Positions 9,676-18,719 of a DNA stretch of 52,713 nt are shown piece by piece. The notes under the pieces were generated by a model. That model saw nothing but the letters and a program-made list of their open reading frames with translations, searched no databases and had not been told where the DNA came from. Source of the DNA: Gemmatimonadaceae bacterium. GTDB lineage: Bacteria; Gemmatimonadota; Gemmatimonadetes; Gemmatimonadales; Gemmatimonadaceae. How positions within the stretch are numbered: the first letter of the stretch is position 1; the number at the start of each line of letters is the position of its first letter. Both the position numbers and the translations under genes were made by a program. Location of the stretch: positions 1 through 52,713 of the forward strand of contig JABFYH010000090.1 of assembly GCA_013361335.1 (NCBI GenBank), in the 5' to 3' direction.

Positions 9676-10813
9676 CGTCGTCGCGGTGCGCCGACTGCTG
9701 TTGCTGGGCGCCGGTCATGCGCACCTCCACGTGCTGCGCGAGCTCGTGCGACGTCCCATCGCGGGGGTCGAGACGGTGCTCATCGTGCCGGGCGAGCAGT
9801 ACTCCGCCGCGATGGTGCCGGGCTTCCTCCAGGGCCGCTACGACGCCGACGATCTGCGCTTCGACCTCGCCGGCATGGCGGGACGCGCCGGCGCTCGCCT
9901 CGTTCACAGCGCCGTCGAGCGCGTGGACGCCGCGCGGCGCGTCGTCGTGCTCCCACAGGGCGACCAGCTGCCCTTCGACGTCTGTTCGATCGATGGCGTC
10001 TGCGAGGCTCGCGGGGCGGACACGCCCGGGGTCGCCGAGCATGCCGTCTCGCTCTACCCGACGTCAGGGGCGCTCGAGCTGCGCGCGCGGCTCGACGCGC
10101 TCGTCGCCGACGCACGCCCCGTCGCGGTCGTGGTCGTCGGGGGCGGCGCGACCGGCTTCCAGGTCGCCCTCGCGCTGCGCGAACGGCTGCAGTCCTCCGC
10201 AGGAAGTCACGTCGCGCTCGTCGAACAGGCGGCGGAGCTGCTCGGTGGCTTCGAGCCGTCGATGCGCCGGCTCGCGGCGGACGTCCTGCGCGCGCGGGGT
10301 GTTTCTGTCGCGCTGGGTGGCCGGGTGGTCTCGGTGAGCGCGGGCGCGGTGACCCTTCACAACGGAGCGACGCTTCCCGCCGATCTCGTGGTGTGGGTCA
10401 CGGGCGCCGTGGCGCCGGCGCTCGTCGCCAGGAGCGGGCTCCCGCAGGACGGGCACGGCCACCTGCTCGTCGACCGCTCGCTGCGCGCCGCCGACGGCGC
10501 TCCCCTGTGGGGCGCGGGCTGCTGCATCGCGGTGCAGGGGATCGCCGAGTCGGTGCGCGACGGCTATGCCGTCCGCGAGCCGCCGACCCTCGACCGCAGC
10601 CTTCGCGCTGCGCTGGGCCAGGGCCGACCGGGGCGGTATCGCCCTCAACGCGCCTCGCTCGTGCTGCTTGACACCGGGGGTGGCTGGGCGCTCATGCGCT
10701 GGAAGGGGATGCAGCGTCACTCCCGCTGGGCCGCGCGCCTCAAGGACATGATCGACCGTCGCTTCGTGCGGCGATACCGCGAGAGTGACGAAAAGGGACG
10801 CTCGGCCAGTTGA
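9668..10813 (+). CDS. FAD-dependent pyridine-nucleotide-disulfide oxidoreductase of the SelD N-terminal-like type
   Basis: A 381-residue flavoprotein. It opens with LLLLGAGHAHLHVLREL, the dinucleotide-binding fold with the GHAHL signature of the family often found fused to, or next to, selenophosphate synthetase SelD. A second nucleotide-binding motif VVVVGGGATGFQVAL lies near residue 155, and the FAD-contact region near 285-300 reads PLWGAGCCIAVQG. No SelD is nearby. Because it overlaps the persulfide-dioxygenase-like gene by 8 nt, a role in sulfide or persulfide oxidation (as for quinone reductases) is a reasonable guess but unproven. Confidence 0.85.
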   Translation: MTDVVAVRRLLLLGAGHAHLHVLRELVRRPIAGVETVLIVPGEQYSAAMVPGFLQGRYDADDLRFDLAGMAGRAGARLVHSAVERVDAARRVVVLPQGDQLPFDVCSIDGVCEARGADTPGVAEHAVSLYPTSGALELRARLDALVADARPVAVVVVGGGATGFQVALALRERLQSSAGSHVALVEQAAELLGGFEPSMRRLAADVLRARGVSVALGGRVVSVSAGAVTLHNGATLPADLVVWVTGAVAPALVARSGLPQDGHGHLLVDRSLRAADGAPLWGAGCCIAVQGIAESVRDGYAVREPPTLDRSLRAALGQGRPGRYRPQRASLVLLDTGGGWALMRWKGMQRHSRWAARLKDMIDRRFVRRYRESDEKGRSAS

Positions 10814-10823
10814 TGGAGATAGC

Positions 10824-11366
10824 ATGGTAGACCTCAGCGATCGCGCCATCATCCAGCAGGTGCTGTCCGGAGACGTCGAGGCGTACGCCCGGCTCGTCGA
10901 CCGGCATTACTCCCGCTGTGTGCGCGTCGCCGGGCGCATCCTCGGCAACCGGGAGGATGCGGAGGAGGCGATCCAGGATGCCTTCCTGCGCGCATTTCGC
11001 GCCCTGGAGAGCTACGAGGACCGCGAACGCTTCTCGGCCTGGCTGACACGGATCCTCGTCAACCAGTGCCGCACGATGCTGGCGCGCACGCGCCGCCGCG
11101 AGTCGGTCTTCCCCGACGTCGATCCGGGGGCGCTCGACCACCTCGCGGTCGACGGAGGTGCCGATGGGCCGTGGCCCGAGCTCGACCACGCGCTCGCGAC
11201 GCTGCCGCACGACCAGCGCGAAGCGTTGGTGCTGAAGTACGCCGACGACCTCACCTACGAGGAGATGGCCCGGATCACCGGGGCCGGCGAGTCGGCGCTC
11301 AAGATGCGCATCCGGCGCGCGTTCGGACGGCTGCGGAAACTGCTCGAGGAGGTGCCGAGTGTCTGA
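10824..11366 (+). CDS. ECF-type RNA polymerase sigma factor
   Basis: About 180 residues with sigma region 2 (GNREDAEEAIQDAFLRAFRAL) and region 4 (LPHDQREALVLKYADDLTYE ... SALKMRIRRAF). These two regions alone define the extracytoplasmic-function group. I start at the ATG at 10824, which has a ggagat Shine-Dalgarno about 4 nt away; an upstream ATG at 10785 would overlap the flavoprotein gene by 29 nt. Its stop codon overlaps the next gene by 8 nt, so sigma and its likely partner are made together. Which promoters it reads cannot be told from this window. Confidence 0.94.
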   Translation: MVDLSDRAIIQQVLSGDVEAYARLVDRHYSRCVRVAGRILGNREDAEEAIQDAFLRAFRALESYEDRERFSAWLTRILVNQCRTMLARTRRRESVFPDVDPGALDHLAVDGGADGPWPELDHALATLPHDQREALVLKYADDLTYEEMARITGAGESALKMRIRRAFGRLRKLLEEVPSV

Positions 11367-11829
11367 CGTCGAGTTCGAGCGGCGCGTGTCGGCGGCGCTG
11401 CGCCGCGACCTGCCCGCCGACGCGCGCGCGAAGGCGCGCATCATGGAGCGTGTGCGCGCGTCGGCGCGCGACCTGCCGCGCCGGCCGGCGTCCCCATTCG
11501 GCCGCGGCGCCCGCCACTCGATCGTCGGCCTGGCGCTGGCCGCCGGCGTCGGGTCGGTCACCACGCTCTCGACACTCCTGCCACCCGCGGGCGCCGGCGG
11601 CGCGACGCCGACCGGCGTCATCGGTGACACCGTCGTCGGGACGCTGCGCGACACCCTGCGCCTCGTCCGGCTGATGTTCGACGATCCCGTCACCCGCCAG
11701 CTGATCGAGACCCGCTCCGCCTTCGTCGTCGACGCCACGCGCTGGGTCCCCGATCCGGGCGCCGAGCGCGTGCGGGCGGACGACGGCCGCCTCCATTCAC
11801 TCCTCCGCGTCGCGCGCACGACCAACTGA
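11359..11829 (+). CDS. Single-pass membrane protein, probable anti-sigma partner with a truncated CBM48/AMPK-like tail
   Basis: A 156-residue protein starting with GTG at 11359 (gaggaggtg Shine-Dalgarno inside the sigma gene). The N-terminal 50 residues are charged and Arg-rich, followed by one transmembrane segment (about 54-75) and an outside tail. The tail contains AFVVDATRWVPDP and a final DDGRLHSLLRVAR. This resembles the last third of the glycogen-recognition (CBM48/AMPK-beta) domain found after the membrane helix in many proteins coded next to ECF sigma factors; the preceding strands seem to be missing or diverged. Position and topology argue for sigma-factor control; direct evidence is lacking. 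Confidence 0.65.
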   Translation: MSDVEFERRVSAALRRDLPADARAKARIMERVRASARDLPRRPASPFGRGARHSIVGLALAAGVGSVTTLSTLLPPAGAGGATPTGVIGDTVVGTLRDTLRLVRLMFDDPVTRQLIETRSAFVVDATRWVPDPGAERVRADDGRLHSLLRVARTTN

Positions 11830-11860
11830 CCGCGCCCGCTCGCCCTCTCACCGCCCTCCA

Positions 11861-12034
11861 ATGCGGAAGCACGTCCTGGCGTCGCCGCGCCGTGCGCGCG
11901 CGCTGCGCGTCATCACGCTCGGCCTGCTCCTGCTCGGCTACCTCGACCTCGTGCGTGGTGGGCTGACCGCCGCGCCACTCCTGCTCGTGTCGAGCTACCT
12001 GCTGTTCGTGCCGCTCGCCATCCTCTTCGACTGA
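11861..12034 (+). CDS. 57-residue two-helix membrane peptide upstream of the DUF2723 gene
   Basis: The open frame reads Met-Arg-Lys-His, then two hydrophobic segments (about residues 17-30 and 38-56) joined by a short loop DLVRGGLTAAP. It starts 31 nt after the anti-sigma-like gene and ends 4 nt before the DUF2723 gene, so it is in the same transcript. Codon use is like its neighbours (third positions mostly G or C). No Shine-Dalgarno is obvious. I do not recognise the family. It may be a small partner of the large membrane protein that follows. Confidence 0.6.
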   Translation: MRKHVLASPRRARALRVITLGLLLLGYLDLVRGGLTAAPLLLVSSYLLFVPLAILFD

Positions 12035-12038
12035 CGCG

Positions 12039-14297
12039 ATGACCGCCCCCACCGCTGCTGCACCCGCCCGCGACCTGCGTCCCTCCTATGGCGCGGCCGC
12101 CGTCGTCGGGCTGGTGGTCCTCGGCCTGTACGCGCTGACGCTCGCGCCGACGACCGCGATGTGGGACGCCAGCGAGTACATCACCGCCGCCTACACGCTG
12201 GGCATCCCCCACCCGCCGGGCAATCCGCTGTTCGTGCTGCTCGGCCGCGTCGCGACGCTGCTCGTGCCGATCGGCAGCATCGCTGTCCGGGTGAACCTGC
12301 TTGCGGCGGCGAGCAGCGCGATGGCGGCGGCGATCTGGTTTCTCGTCGCCGAGCGGGTGCTGGCGCAGTGGTTCGAGCTCAGATGGCCGCGGATCACCGG
12401 CGCGGCGCTCGCGGCCCTGCTGAGCGCGACCGCGTTCACCGTCTGGAACCAGAGCGTCGTCAACGAGAAGGTCTACACCGTCTCGCTGGCCTTCTTCGCC
12501 GTGGTGTCGTGGTTGACCGTGCTCTGGTGCGACGATCCCGACGGGCGGCGCGCCGACCGGTTGCTCGTGCTCATCGCCTACCTGATCGGCCTCGGCTACG
12601 CCAACCATCCGGCGGGATTTCTCGTCGCTCCGGCGGTGGGCGTCGCCGTGCTCGCGCGGCGTCCGCGCACGCTGCTCCGGTGGAAGCTCATCGTCGCGGC
12701 GCTCGTCGCGCTCGTGCTCGGCCTCACCCCGTTCGCCGTCGAGCCCATTCGCGCCGCGCATCACCCCGCGTTGAACGAGGGCGAGCCCACCGGCTGCACG
12801 ACGTCGATCGGCGTTTCGTGCACCTTCTCGAAGACCACGGTCGATCGGCTGACGGACAACATCAACCGCGTCCAGTACGGCAAGCCCGACCTGAGCGTGC
12901 GCCAGGCCCCGTTCTCGGCGCAGCTCGGAATGTGGTGGCTCTACTTCAAGTGGCAGTGGCTGCGGGACGTGCACGGCGATCAGCAGGGGCTCCAGGCTGC
13001 GCTCGCCCTGGCCTTTCTGGCCCTCGGCATCGCCGGCGGCGTCGCGCACTGGCGGCACGACCGCGCCTCGTTCTGGTTCTTCGGGCCGCTGATCTTCACG
13101 GTCACCTTCGTGCTCGTGTACTACATGAACTTCAAGTACGGAGCGTCGCAGGACCCCGATCTCGCGGGCGTGGAGCGCGAGGTGCGCGACCGCGACTACT
13201 TCTACCTCTGGAGCTATTCGGCGTGGAGTGTGTGGGCGGCGCTCGGGCTGGCCGCGCTCTGGCGCACGCTCGCCGACCGGGTGAGCGCCGGCGACGCGCG
13301 GCGCTGGGCCACGAGCGCGCCCGTCCTCCTGCTCGGCGTCATGCCGCTCATCGGGAACTGGCGCCAGGCGTCGCGCGCCGGCGAGACGGTGACGCGCGAG
13401 TGGGCGCACGACATGCTCAACTCGATCGAGCCTTACGGCATCCTCATCACGCTCGGCGACAACGACACCTTTCCGCTCTGGTACGCGCAGGAGGTGGAAG
13501 GGGTGCGGCGCGACGTCACCGTCGCCGTCACCTCGCTCCTCAACACCGACTGGTACATCCGGGGGCTCGTGCGCCGGCCCATCGCCCCGTACGACGCGGC
13601 GCATGGGCCCGCGCCGTACCGCGACGGCAGGTGGACGCTGCCGACGCGCCCCATTCTCGGCATGACCACCGAGCAGCTCGACGCGATCCCGCAGTACGTC
13701 GACGTGCGCGAGCCGCAGCTCTTCCAGCACGGCGGGATCCGGGCCGTCGTCGACCCGCGCCGCCTCGAGTTCGGGGTGCCGCTCCGCTCGGACCTCATCG
13801 TGCTCCAGCTGCTCAAGGAGAACCTGGGCATCCGGCCGCTGTACATCTCGCGAACGACGGGGGGCTATCTCCAGGCGCTCGGGCTGGAGTCGTATGCGCT
13901 CACGCAGGGGCTCGCGGCCAAGATCGTCGGCGAGCCCGTCGCGTCGTCGCCCGACACCGTCGACATCCCCGGCATCGGGCACCTCGACCTCCCGCGCTCG
14001 CTCGCGCTGTGGCGGAGCTACGGCGCACCGAACGCGATTCGATCGCGCGGCGACTGGGTCGACCGGCCGTCGGTCAGCATCCCCACGACCTACGTCAGCA
14101 CCGCGCTGCTGATCGGCGAAGCGCTCGATCGCACCGGACGTCGGGCCGACGCCGACAAGATCCGTCGCCAAGGGGTGGAGATCGCCGAGGCGACCCGAAC
14201 GCTCGATCTGTTCATGGCGCGCCCATCGGCGGATCGGCCGCCCCCCGCCGTGCCGGGTGACGCGCCGCGAGGCACTGCCATCCCGGCGAAACCCTGA
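12039..14297 (+). CDS. DUF2723 multi-pass membrane protein (glycosyltransferase-like, GT-C fold)
   Basis: A 752-residue integral membrane protein. The N-terminal half has about ten hydrophobic helices and the DUF2723 signature: APTTAMWDASEYITAAYTLG, then IPHPPGNPLFVLLGR. The acidic residues of the first loop (WDASE) sit where GT-C enzymes bind a lipid-linked sugar. The C-terminal half, from about residue 450, is soluble and includes GDNDTFPLWYAQEVEG and DVTVAVTSLLNTDWYIRG, both typical of bacterial DUF2723 proteins. Relatives include TMEM260-like O-mannosyltransferases, so protein or lipid glycosylation is likely, but the substrate is unknown. Confidence 0.88.
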   Translation: MTAPTAAAPARDLRPSYGAAAVVGLVVLGLYALTLAPTTAMWDASEYITAAYTLGIPHPPGNPLFVLLGRVATLLVPIGSIAVRVNLLAAASSAMAAAIWFLVAERVLAQWFELRWPRITGAALAALLSATAFTVWNQSVVNEKVYTVSLAFFAVVSWLTVLWCDDPDGRRADRLLVLIAYLIGLGYANHPAGFLVAPAVGVAVLARRPRTLLRWKLIVAALVALVLGLTPFAVEPIRAAHHPALNEGEPTGCTTSIGVSCTFSKTTVDRLTDNINRVQYGKPDLSVRQAPFSAQLGMWWLYFKWQWLRDVHGDQQGLQAALALAFLALGIAGGVAHWRHDRASFWFFGPLIFTVTFVLVYYMNFKYGASQDPDLAGVEREVRDRDYFYLWSYSAWSVWAALGLAALWRTLADRVSAGDARRWATSAPVLLLGVMPLIGNWRQASRAGETVTREWAHDMLNSIEPYGILITLGDNDTFPLWYAQEVEGVRRDVTVAVTSLLNTDWYIRGLVRRPIAPYDAAHGPAPYRDGRWTLPTRPILGMTTEQLDAIPQYVDVREPQLFQHGGIRAVVDPRRLEFGVPLRSDLIVLQLLKENLGIRPLYISRTTGGYLQALGLESYALTQGLAAKIVGEPVASSPDTVDIPGIGHLDLPRSLALWRSYGAPNAIRSRGDWVDRPSVSIPTTYVSTALLIGEALDRTGRRADADKIRRQGVEIAEATRTLDLFMARPSADRPPPAVPGDAPRGTAIPAKP

Positions 14298-14325
14298 CGA
14301 TCTCCCTTGGGCGAGGATCGCCGCA

Positions 14326-14331
14326 TAGTTT
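14326..14331 (+). promoter_or_regulatory. -10 element TAGTTT, leaderless-type, for the asparaginase gene
   Basis: TAGTTT ends 7 nt before the ATG at 14339, which would put the transcription start at or beside the start codon. No Shine-Dalgarno precedes the gene. A good -35 box is not seen. Confidence 0.45.
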
Positions 14332-14338
14332 CGCTGGC

Positions 14339-15382
14339 ATGCGATCCCTGCCGTCCTGCACTCTCCTGCTGCTGGCGCTTGCCGCGGCGCAGGCGCCCGC
14401 TCAGACGCCGGTCGCCAAGCCTCGTCCGTCGATCCTCGTGATCGGCACCGGCGGCACGATCGGCTCCGCCGGTGGCTACTGGACGGGTAACCCCACGCGA
14501 GTGCCGATCGAGCAGCTCGTGCGGGTGCCCGGCATCGACAGCGTGGCGTCGGTGGCGAGCGAGCAGCTCTGGAACGTGGCGTCGAGCGCCATCGGCCCGA
14601 CGCGGTGGCTGGAGCTCTCGCGTCACGTCGCCGAGCTGCTGCGAGCGCGCCCCGAGCTCGCGGGGATCGTCGTCACGCACGGCACCGACACGATGGAGGA
14701 GACGGCCTACTTCCTCGATCTCACTCTTCCGGGCGACCGCCCGGTCATCGTCACCGGCGCGATGCGGCCGTCGGACATGGCCGGCGCCGACGGGCCGGCG
14801 AACCTCACCAACGCCGCTCGCGCCGCCGTCGATCCGCGGACGCGTGGACGTGGCGCGATGGTGCTCATGGACGACCGGCTCTTCGCCGCGCGCGACGTGA
14901 CGAAGACCAACAGCACGCGCGTCGAGACCTTCCAGGCACCCGAGCGCGCACCGATCGCGATCATCGACGCCGATGGACTGTTCTATCGCCAGCCGTCGCC
15001 TGGCCGGTCCACGCCGCTGTTCGACATCGCCGGCGTCCGCGAGCTGCCGCGCGTCGACGTCGTGTACGGCTACGCGGGTGCGGACAGCGTCGTCATCGAC
15101 GCGCTCGTCAGCGCCGGCGCGAAGGGGCTCGTCATGGCCGGCGTGGGGCGTGGTGGGTTGACGCCGGCGCAGAGCGCAGCGCTGCGTCGTGCGCGCGCCG
15201 CCGGCGTGGTCGTCGTCGTGGGCACGCGCACCGGTTCCGGCCGCGTGCCGGTGATCCGCGACGACGGGATGGTCGGGGCAGGCGACCTGAACCCGCAGAA
15301 GGCGCGCGTCCTGCTTATGCTGGGGTTGTCCCGCACGAGCGATCCGCGGGAGATCGCGCGCATCTTCCAGACCCAGCAGTAA
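14339..15382 (+). CDS. Secreted type II L-asparaginase
   Basis: A 347-residue protein with a cleavable signal peptide (about residues 1-22, ending AQAPAQT). The two catalytic threonine motifs are present: VIGTGGTIGSAGG and VVTHGTDTMEETAYF, followed by VTGAMRPSD and GADGPANLTNA. It hydrolyses asparagine (perhaps also glutamine) to aspartate and ammonia in the periplasm. Length and motifs are as in periplasmic homotetrameric enzymes. It is followed 13 nt later by an aminotransferase gene, which may share its transcript. Confidence 0.95.
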   Translation: MRSLPSCTLLLLALAAAQAPAQTPVAKPRPSILVIGTGGTIGSAGGYWTGNPTRVPIEQLVRVPGIDSVASVASEQLWNVASSAIGPTRWLELSRHVAELLRARPELAGIVVTHGTDTMEETAYFLDLTLPGDRPVIVTGAMRPSDMAGADGPANLTNAARAAVDPRTRGRGAMVLMDDRLFAARDVTKTNSTRVETFQAPERAPIAIIDADGLFYRQPSPGRSTPLFDIAGVRELPRVDVVYGYAGADSVVIDALVSAGAKGLVMAGVGRGGLTPAQSAALRRARAAGVVVVVGTRTGSGRVPVIRDDGMVGAGDLNPQKARVLLMLGLSRTSDPREIARIFQTQQ

Positions 15383-15395
15383 CCGACACCAACTC

Positions 15396-16580
15396 GTGAC
15401 ACTCGTTCAGACCGCCACTCTGCGGAGCCTTCCGCCGTACGTCTTCGCCGAGCTCGATCGCCTCAAGGCCGATGCGCGGGCGCGCGGGGCGACGCTGGTC
15501 GACCTCGGCATCGGCAGCCCCGATCTCCCCATGGCGCCGGCCGTGATCGACGCGCTCGCCGCTGCGGCCGCCGAGCCGGGCATCCAGGGCTACCCGCCCT
15601 TTCTCGGCGCGCCGCGCTTCTTCGACGCGATCGGACGCTTCATGGCGCGCCGCTTCGGCGTGACGGTGGATGCGCCGAACGAAGCGCTCGCGCTGAGCGG
15701 CGCCAAGGAGGGGATCGCCGGCATCATCGCCGCCCTGTGCGGGCCGGGCGACGTCGTGCTCGTGCCGGAGATCTACTATCCCGTGTATGCGCGCGCGGCG
15801 TGGCTCGTCGGTGCCGAGGTGCGATGGATGCCCATGCGCGCCGACACGGGCTTCGTGCTCGATCTCGACGCGATTCCCGCCGCGGAGGCGCGGCGCGCGA
15901 AGCTGATGATCGTGAACTACCCGAACAATCCCACCGGCGCGCGCGTCGACCGGGCCTTCTACGACCGCGCGGTCGCGTTCGCGACGCGACACGATCTGCT
16001 GCTCGTGAGCGACGCCGCCTACAGCGAGCTGACCTTCGACGGCAGCCCGGCGCCGAGTGCCCTGCAGAGTGATCCGGCGCGCGAGGTGACGCTCGAGTTC
16101 CACTCGTGCTCCAAGACCTTCAGCATGGCGGGACTGCGCATCGGCTTCGTGGTCGGCAATGCGAGGGCGATCGACGCGCTCGCGGCCTATCGCAGCAACA
16201 TCGGGTACGGGACGGCGACGGCGGTGCAGCATGCGGCGGCGTATGCGCTGGACCACCACGAGGAGCTCGTCCCACCGAAGGCCGCCGCCTATCGGTCGCG
16301 CCGCGATGCGATGGCGAACGCGTTTCGCGCCGCGGGGTGGGACGTCGCCGTGCCCGAGGCCACGATGTACCTCTGGCTCCCCGTCCCGGAGGGCGTCGAC
16401 GACTGGGACTGGGTGAAGGCGCTGATCGATCGCGACGGCGTGGTGGTCACGCCGGGCGTCGCCTTCGGCGACGGCGGACGCGGGTTCTTCCGGATCTCGT
16501 TGGTGCGGGACGAGGCGACGCTCGCCGCGGCGGCGGCCAGGATCGCCGCGCGGCGCCGGGTGCTGATGCGGGCAGCCTGA
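15396..16580 (+). CDS. Class I/II PLP-dependent aminotransferase (LL-diaminopimelate/alanine aminotransferase-like)
   Basis: A 394-residue enzyme of fold type I. Markers are LGIGSPDLPM, the NYPNNPTGA substrate loop, DAAYSELTFDG and HSCSKTFSMAGLRIGF, where the Lys of SKT binds PLP. The C-terminal arginine is in FFRISLV. The sequence is closest in style to DapL/AlaA-type aminotransferases, but the amino acid used cannot be fixed from the sequence. It starts with GTG at 15396, right after the asparaginase gene; together they suggest amino-acid salvage. Confidence 0.88.
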   Translation: MTLVQTATLRSLPPYVFAELDRLKADARARGATLVDLGIGSPDLPMAPAVIDALAAAAAEPGIQGYPPFLGAPRFFDAIGRFMARRFGVTVDAPNEALALSGAKEGIAGIIAALCGPGDVVLVPEIYYPVYARAAWLVGAEVRWMPMRADTGFVLDLDAIPAAEARRAKLMIVNYPNNPTGARVDRAFYDRAVAFATRHDLLLVSDAAYSELTFDGSPAPSALQSDPAREVTLEFHSCSKTFSMAGLRIGFVVGNARAIDALAAYRSNIGYGTATAVQHAAAYALDHHEELVPPKAAAYRSRRDAMANAFRAAGWDVAVPEATMYLWLPVPEGVDDWDWVKALIDRDGVVVTPGVAFGDGGRGFFRISLVRDEATLAAAAARIAARRRVLMRAA

Positions 16581-16670
16581 CGCGTCCACCGTCGGCTGTG
16601 CCGGGACCCGAGAGAGAATGGTGACGGAGGCGGAGGCGGGATGACGGGCACCTGACGTCGCCGCCCTACC

Positions 16671-18719
16671 ATGCGCCCGTCGAGCCATCCACCTCTCTCG
16701 CTCCCGCGCATGATCTTCGCCATCACCCAGCACCGCGCAGCGCGCCACGCGCGGCGTTCGGCTTCGGTGCTCATCGCCGCCGCGCTCACGCTGATCGCGG
16801 CCGGCTGCCAGGACGCTGCCACCTCGCCTCGGCAGGTGCAGCTCGCCGCGGAGCCAACGCCCCGCCGCAGCATCGACTCACCGGAGACGGGCACCGCGGA
16901 CTTTTCCGTGAGCGAGCAAGCCCCGCTCGCCGGCGGCCAGCAGGACATCGGGCGCTACGAGACCCCGACCGTCGTCGCCATGACGGTGCATCAGCAGTTC
17001 GCCATCACCGTTCCCATGGGGACGTCGGGCCCCGGGATGCTCGGGCTCGCCGGCCGGGTCTCCGGCTTCGGCTGCACGCATCAGGGAGAAGCGTACCTCG
17101 TCAACTTTCCCGACGGCGACGATTACGGGTATCCCTTCCGCGGATGTCAGCTCGCCGGCACGCCATCGATGACTTCCTTCTCGGACACGATCGTCGTCAG
17201 CGGCTTCGTGCGCTACGGCTACGGCTTCGACGCCGCCTGTCCCTACCCGAACGCGGCCTGCGGATCTTACAGCGGCGGCTCCGGCGTCTCGCTGCGCCGC
17301 TTGTCGGCCACCCTCGGCCTCGCCGGCGACAACGTCAAGAGCCACGTGTTGCGCGCGCTGCCGAGACGCGAGTACGCGATCGCCGCCGCGCCCGACCCGG
17401 CGGTGCTGGGTCGCCATCAGACGCCGGTGCAGGTCGTCGACGGGGGCTGGACCTTCGCCCCCGACTCCGGCCCGCTGCAGCGCGACGTTTGCGACAACGG
17501 CGGTGCGCGCGTCTGCATCAAGACGTTCAACCGCTCCGGCTACCTCTCGCTGACGGCGATCGTCAATGGAGTGCTGATGACGTCGGCGCCGCTGCGGGTG
17601 CAGATGCCTGCCGTCCAGCTCTCCCTCTCCGCCGCCGTCGGCGACACCGTGCTGGCCACGACCACGGTGCTCGGCCTCGATCCATCGGCGCTGTCGTACT
17701 ACTACGTCAGCCCGGCGCCGCTGGCCGCGGAGCCGGGCCCCCCGCGCGCCGACGGGCTCCCGCCCTGTCTCGGGACGAGGCCCGTGCCGACCCGCTGTTA
17801 CATCGTCTTCGCCCAGCCCGGCCGTGCCCTCGTGGAGGTCGGCGCCTTTCTCGATGACCATGGGCTCGCGACCTTCTCGCAGCGGTACGTGGTCGTGAAG
17901 GGAGGGGCTCGCCGAGTGAAGCTCGGCGCGAGTCGCCGGTCCATCGAGCCGACCGCGCGGTACTGGCGATTCGATGTCGAGACGAAGCAGTACGCGCCTC
18001 ACCCCACTCGGCTCCCCGACACCAGTCGGACGACCGTCACCGTCGCGGTGACCGATGCGGCCGGTGCTCCCGTCCCGAATGTCGACGTGCGGCTGGCGCT
18101 TCACGCGCGCGACGGATCGGCCGGCCACGAGCATCTCGGCGACAAGCCCACCGGCATCTACCAGACGCTGTCGCACGAGCCGCTCCTCGCGGGAACGGTC
18201 AACACCGGGCCATCCGGCGTCGCGAAGCTGTACTTCGTCGCCCCGGAGGCGAGCGGCCCGGTGCAGCTCGAGGGCGCCAGCGCCGGCGCGGCGATGGACA
18301 CGATGACGGTGCAGGTGGGGATCGCCGGTCTCGAGCTGATGCCACCCGGGGCATCGTACGTCTTCACCGGCGCCGTAAGTGGTCGTCACACCGACAATCA
18401 CTATGGCACGCCGGCCGCGCTGGCCGCCTTCCGCCAGTTCGCCGACTCGCTTCATCAGTGGATCGGCGAGCCGTTGGGCATCAATGACATCAGCCTGGAG
18501 CAGGGTGGGCTGTTCGACGTCGGCGAGCAGCCGTGGGTGCTCCCGCACGGTTACCACCGGCGCGGCACCCATGCGGACATCCGTACGAAGTACGAGAGCC
18601 GTCGCGTGTTCTCGAAGAAGCTGCAGGAGCGCATGCGCGCGCTCTGGAAGTTCACGCTCCGCTTCGGGGAGCCGGTCAACGAGGCCGATCATCTCCACCT
18701 CAACTTCTATCGCCAGTGA
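16671..18719 (+). CDS. Lipoprotein with Ig-like repeat and MepA-like (M15/M74) metal-binding C-terminal domain
   Basis: A 682-residue envelope protein. The signal ends LIAAGC (a good lipobox; an internal ATG at 16710 would give a signal of more normal length). The middle is a large beta-rich region with one clear Ig-like module at about 440-545 (TVTVAVTDAAGAPVPNVDVR ... GVAKLYFVAPEASG). The C-terminal 130 residues read GINDISLEQGGLFDVGEQPW, then LPHGYHRRGTHADIRT and DHLHLNF. These His, His, Asp and His-x-His positions match the zinc site of penicillin-insensitive murein endopeptidases and their relatives. It could be a surface metallopeptidase or a ligand-binding descendant. The stop overlaps the next ATG (TGATG). 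Confidence 0.75.
   Translation: MRPSSHPPLSLPRMIFAITQHRAARHARRSASVLIAAALTLIAAGCQDAATSPRQVQLAAEPTPRRSIDSPETGTADFSVSEQAPLAGGQQDIGRYETPTVVAMTVHQQFAITVPMGTSGPGMLGLAGRVSGFGCTHQGEAYLVNFPDGDDYGYPFRGCQLAGTPSMTSFSDTIVVSGFVRYGYGFDAACPYPNAACGSYSGGSGVSLRRLSATLGLAGDNVKSHVLRALPRREYAIAAAPDPAVLGRHQTPVQVVDGGWTFAPDSGPLQRDVCDNGGARVCIKTFNRSGYLSLTAIVNGVLMTSAPLRVQMPAVQLSLSAAVGDTVLATTTVLGLDPSALSYYYVSPAPLAAEPGPPRADGLPPCLGTRPVPTRCYIVFAQPGRALVEVGAFLDDHGLATFSQRYVVVKGGARRVKLGASRRSIEPTARYWRFDVETKQYAPHPTRLPDTSRTTVTVAVTDAAGAPVPNVDVRLALHARDGSAGHEHLGDKPTGIYQTLSHEPLLAGTVNTGPSGVAKLYFVAPEASGPVQLEGASAGAAMDTMTVQVGIAGLELMPPGASYVFTGAVSGRHTDNHYGTPAALAAFRQFADSLHQWIGEPLGINDISLEQGGLFDVGEQPWVLPHGYHRRGTHADIRTKYESRRVFSKKLQERMRALWKFTLRFGEPVNEADHLHLNFYRQ

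Noticed and set aside
9668-10813. Selenium metabolism locus
   Set aside because: The flavoprotein resembles the SelD-fused type, but selD, selA, selB and a tRNA-Sec are not in the window.
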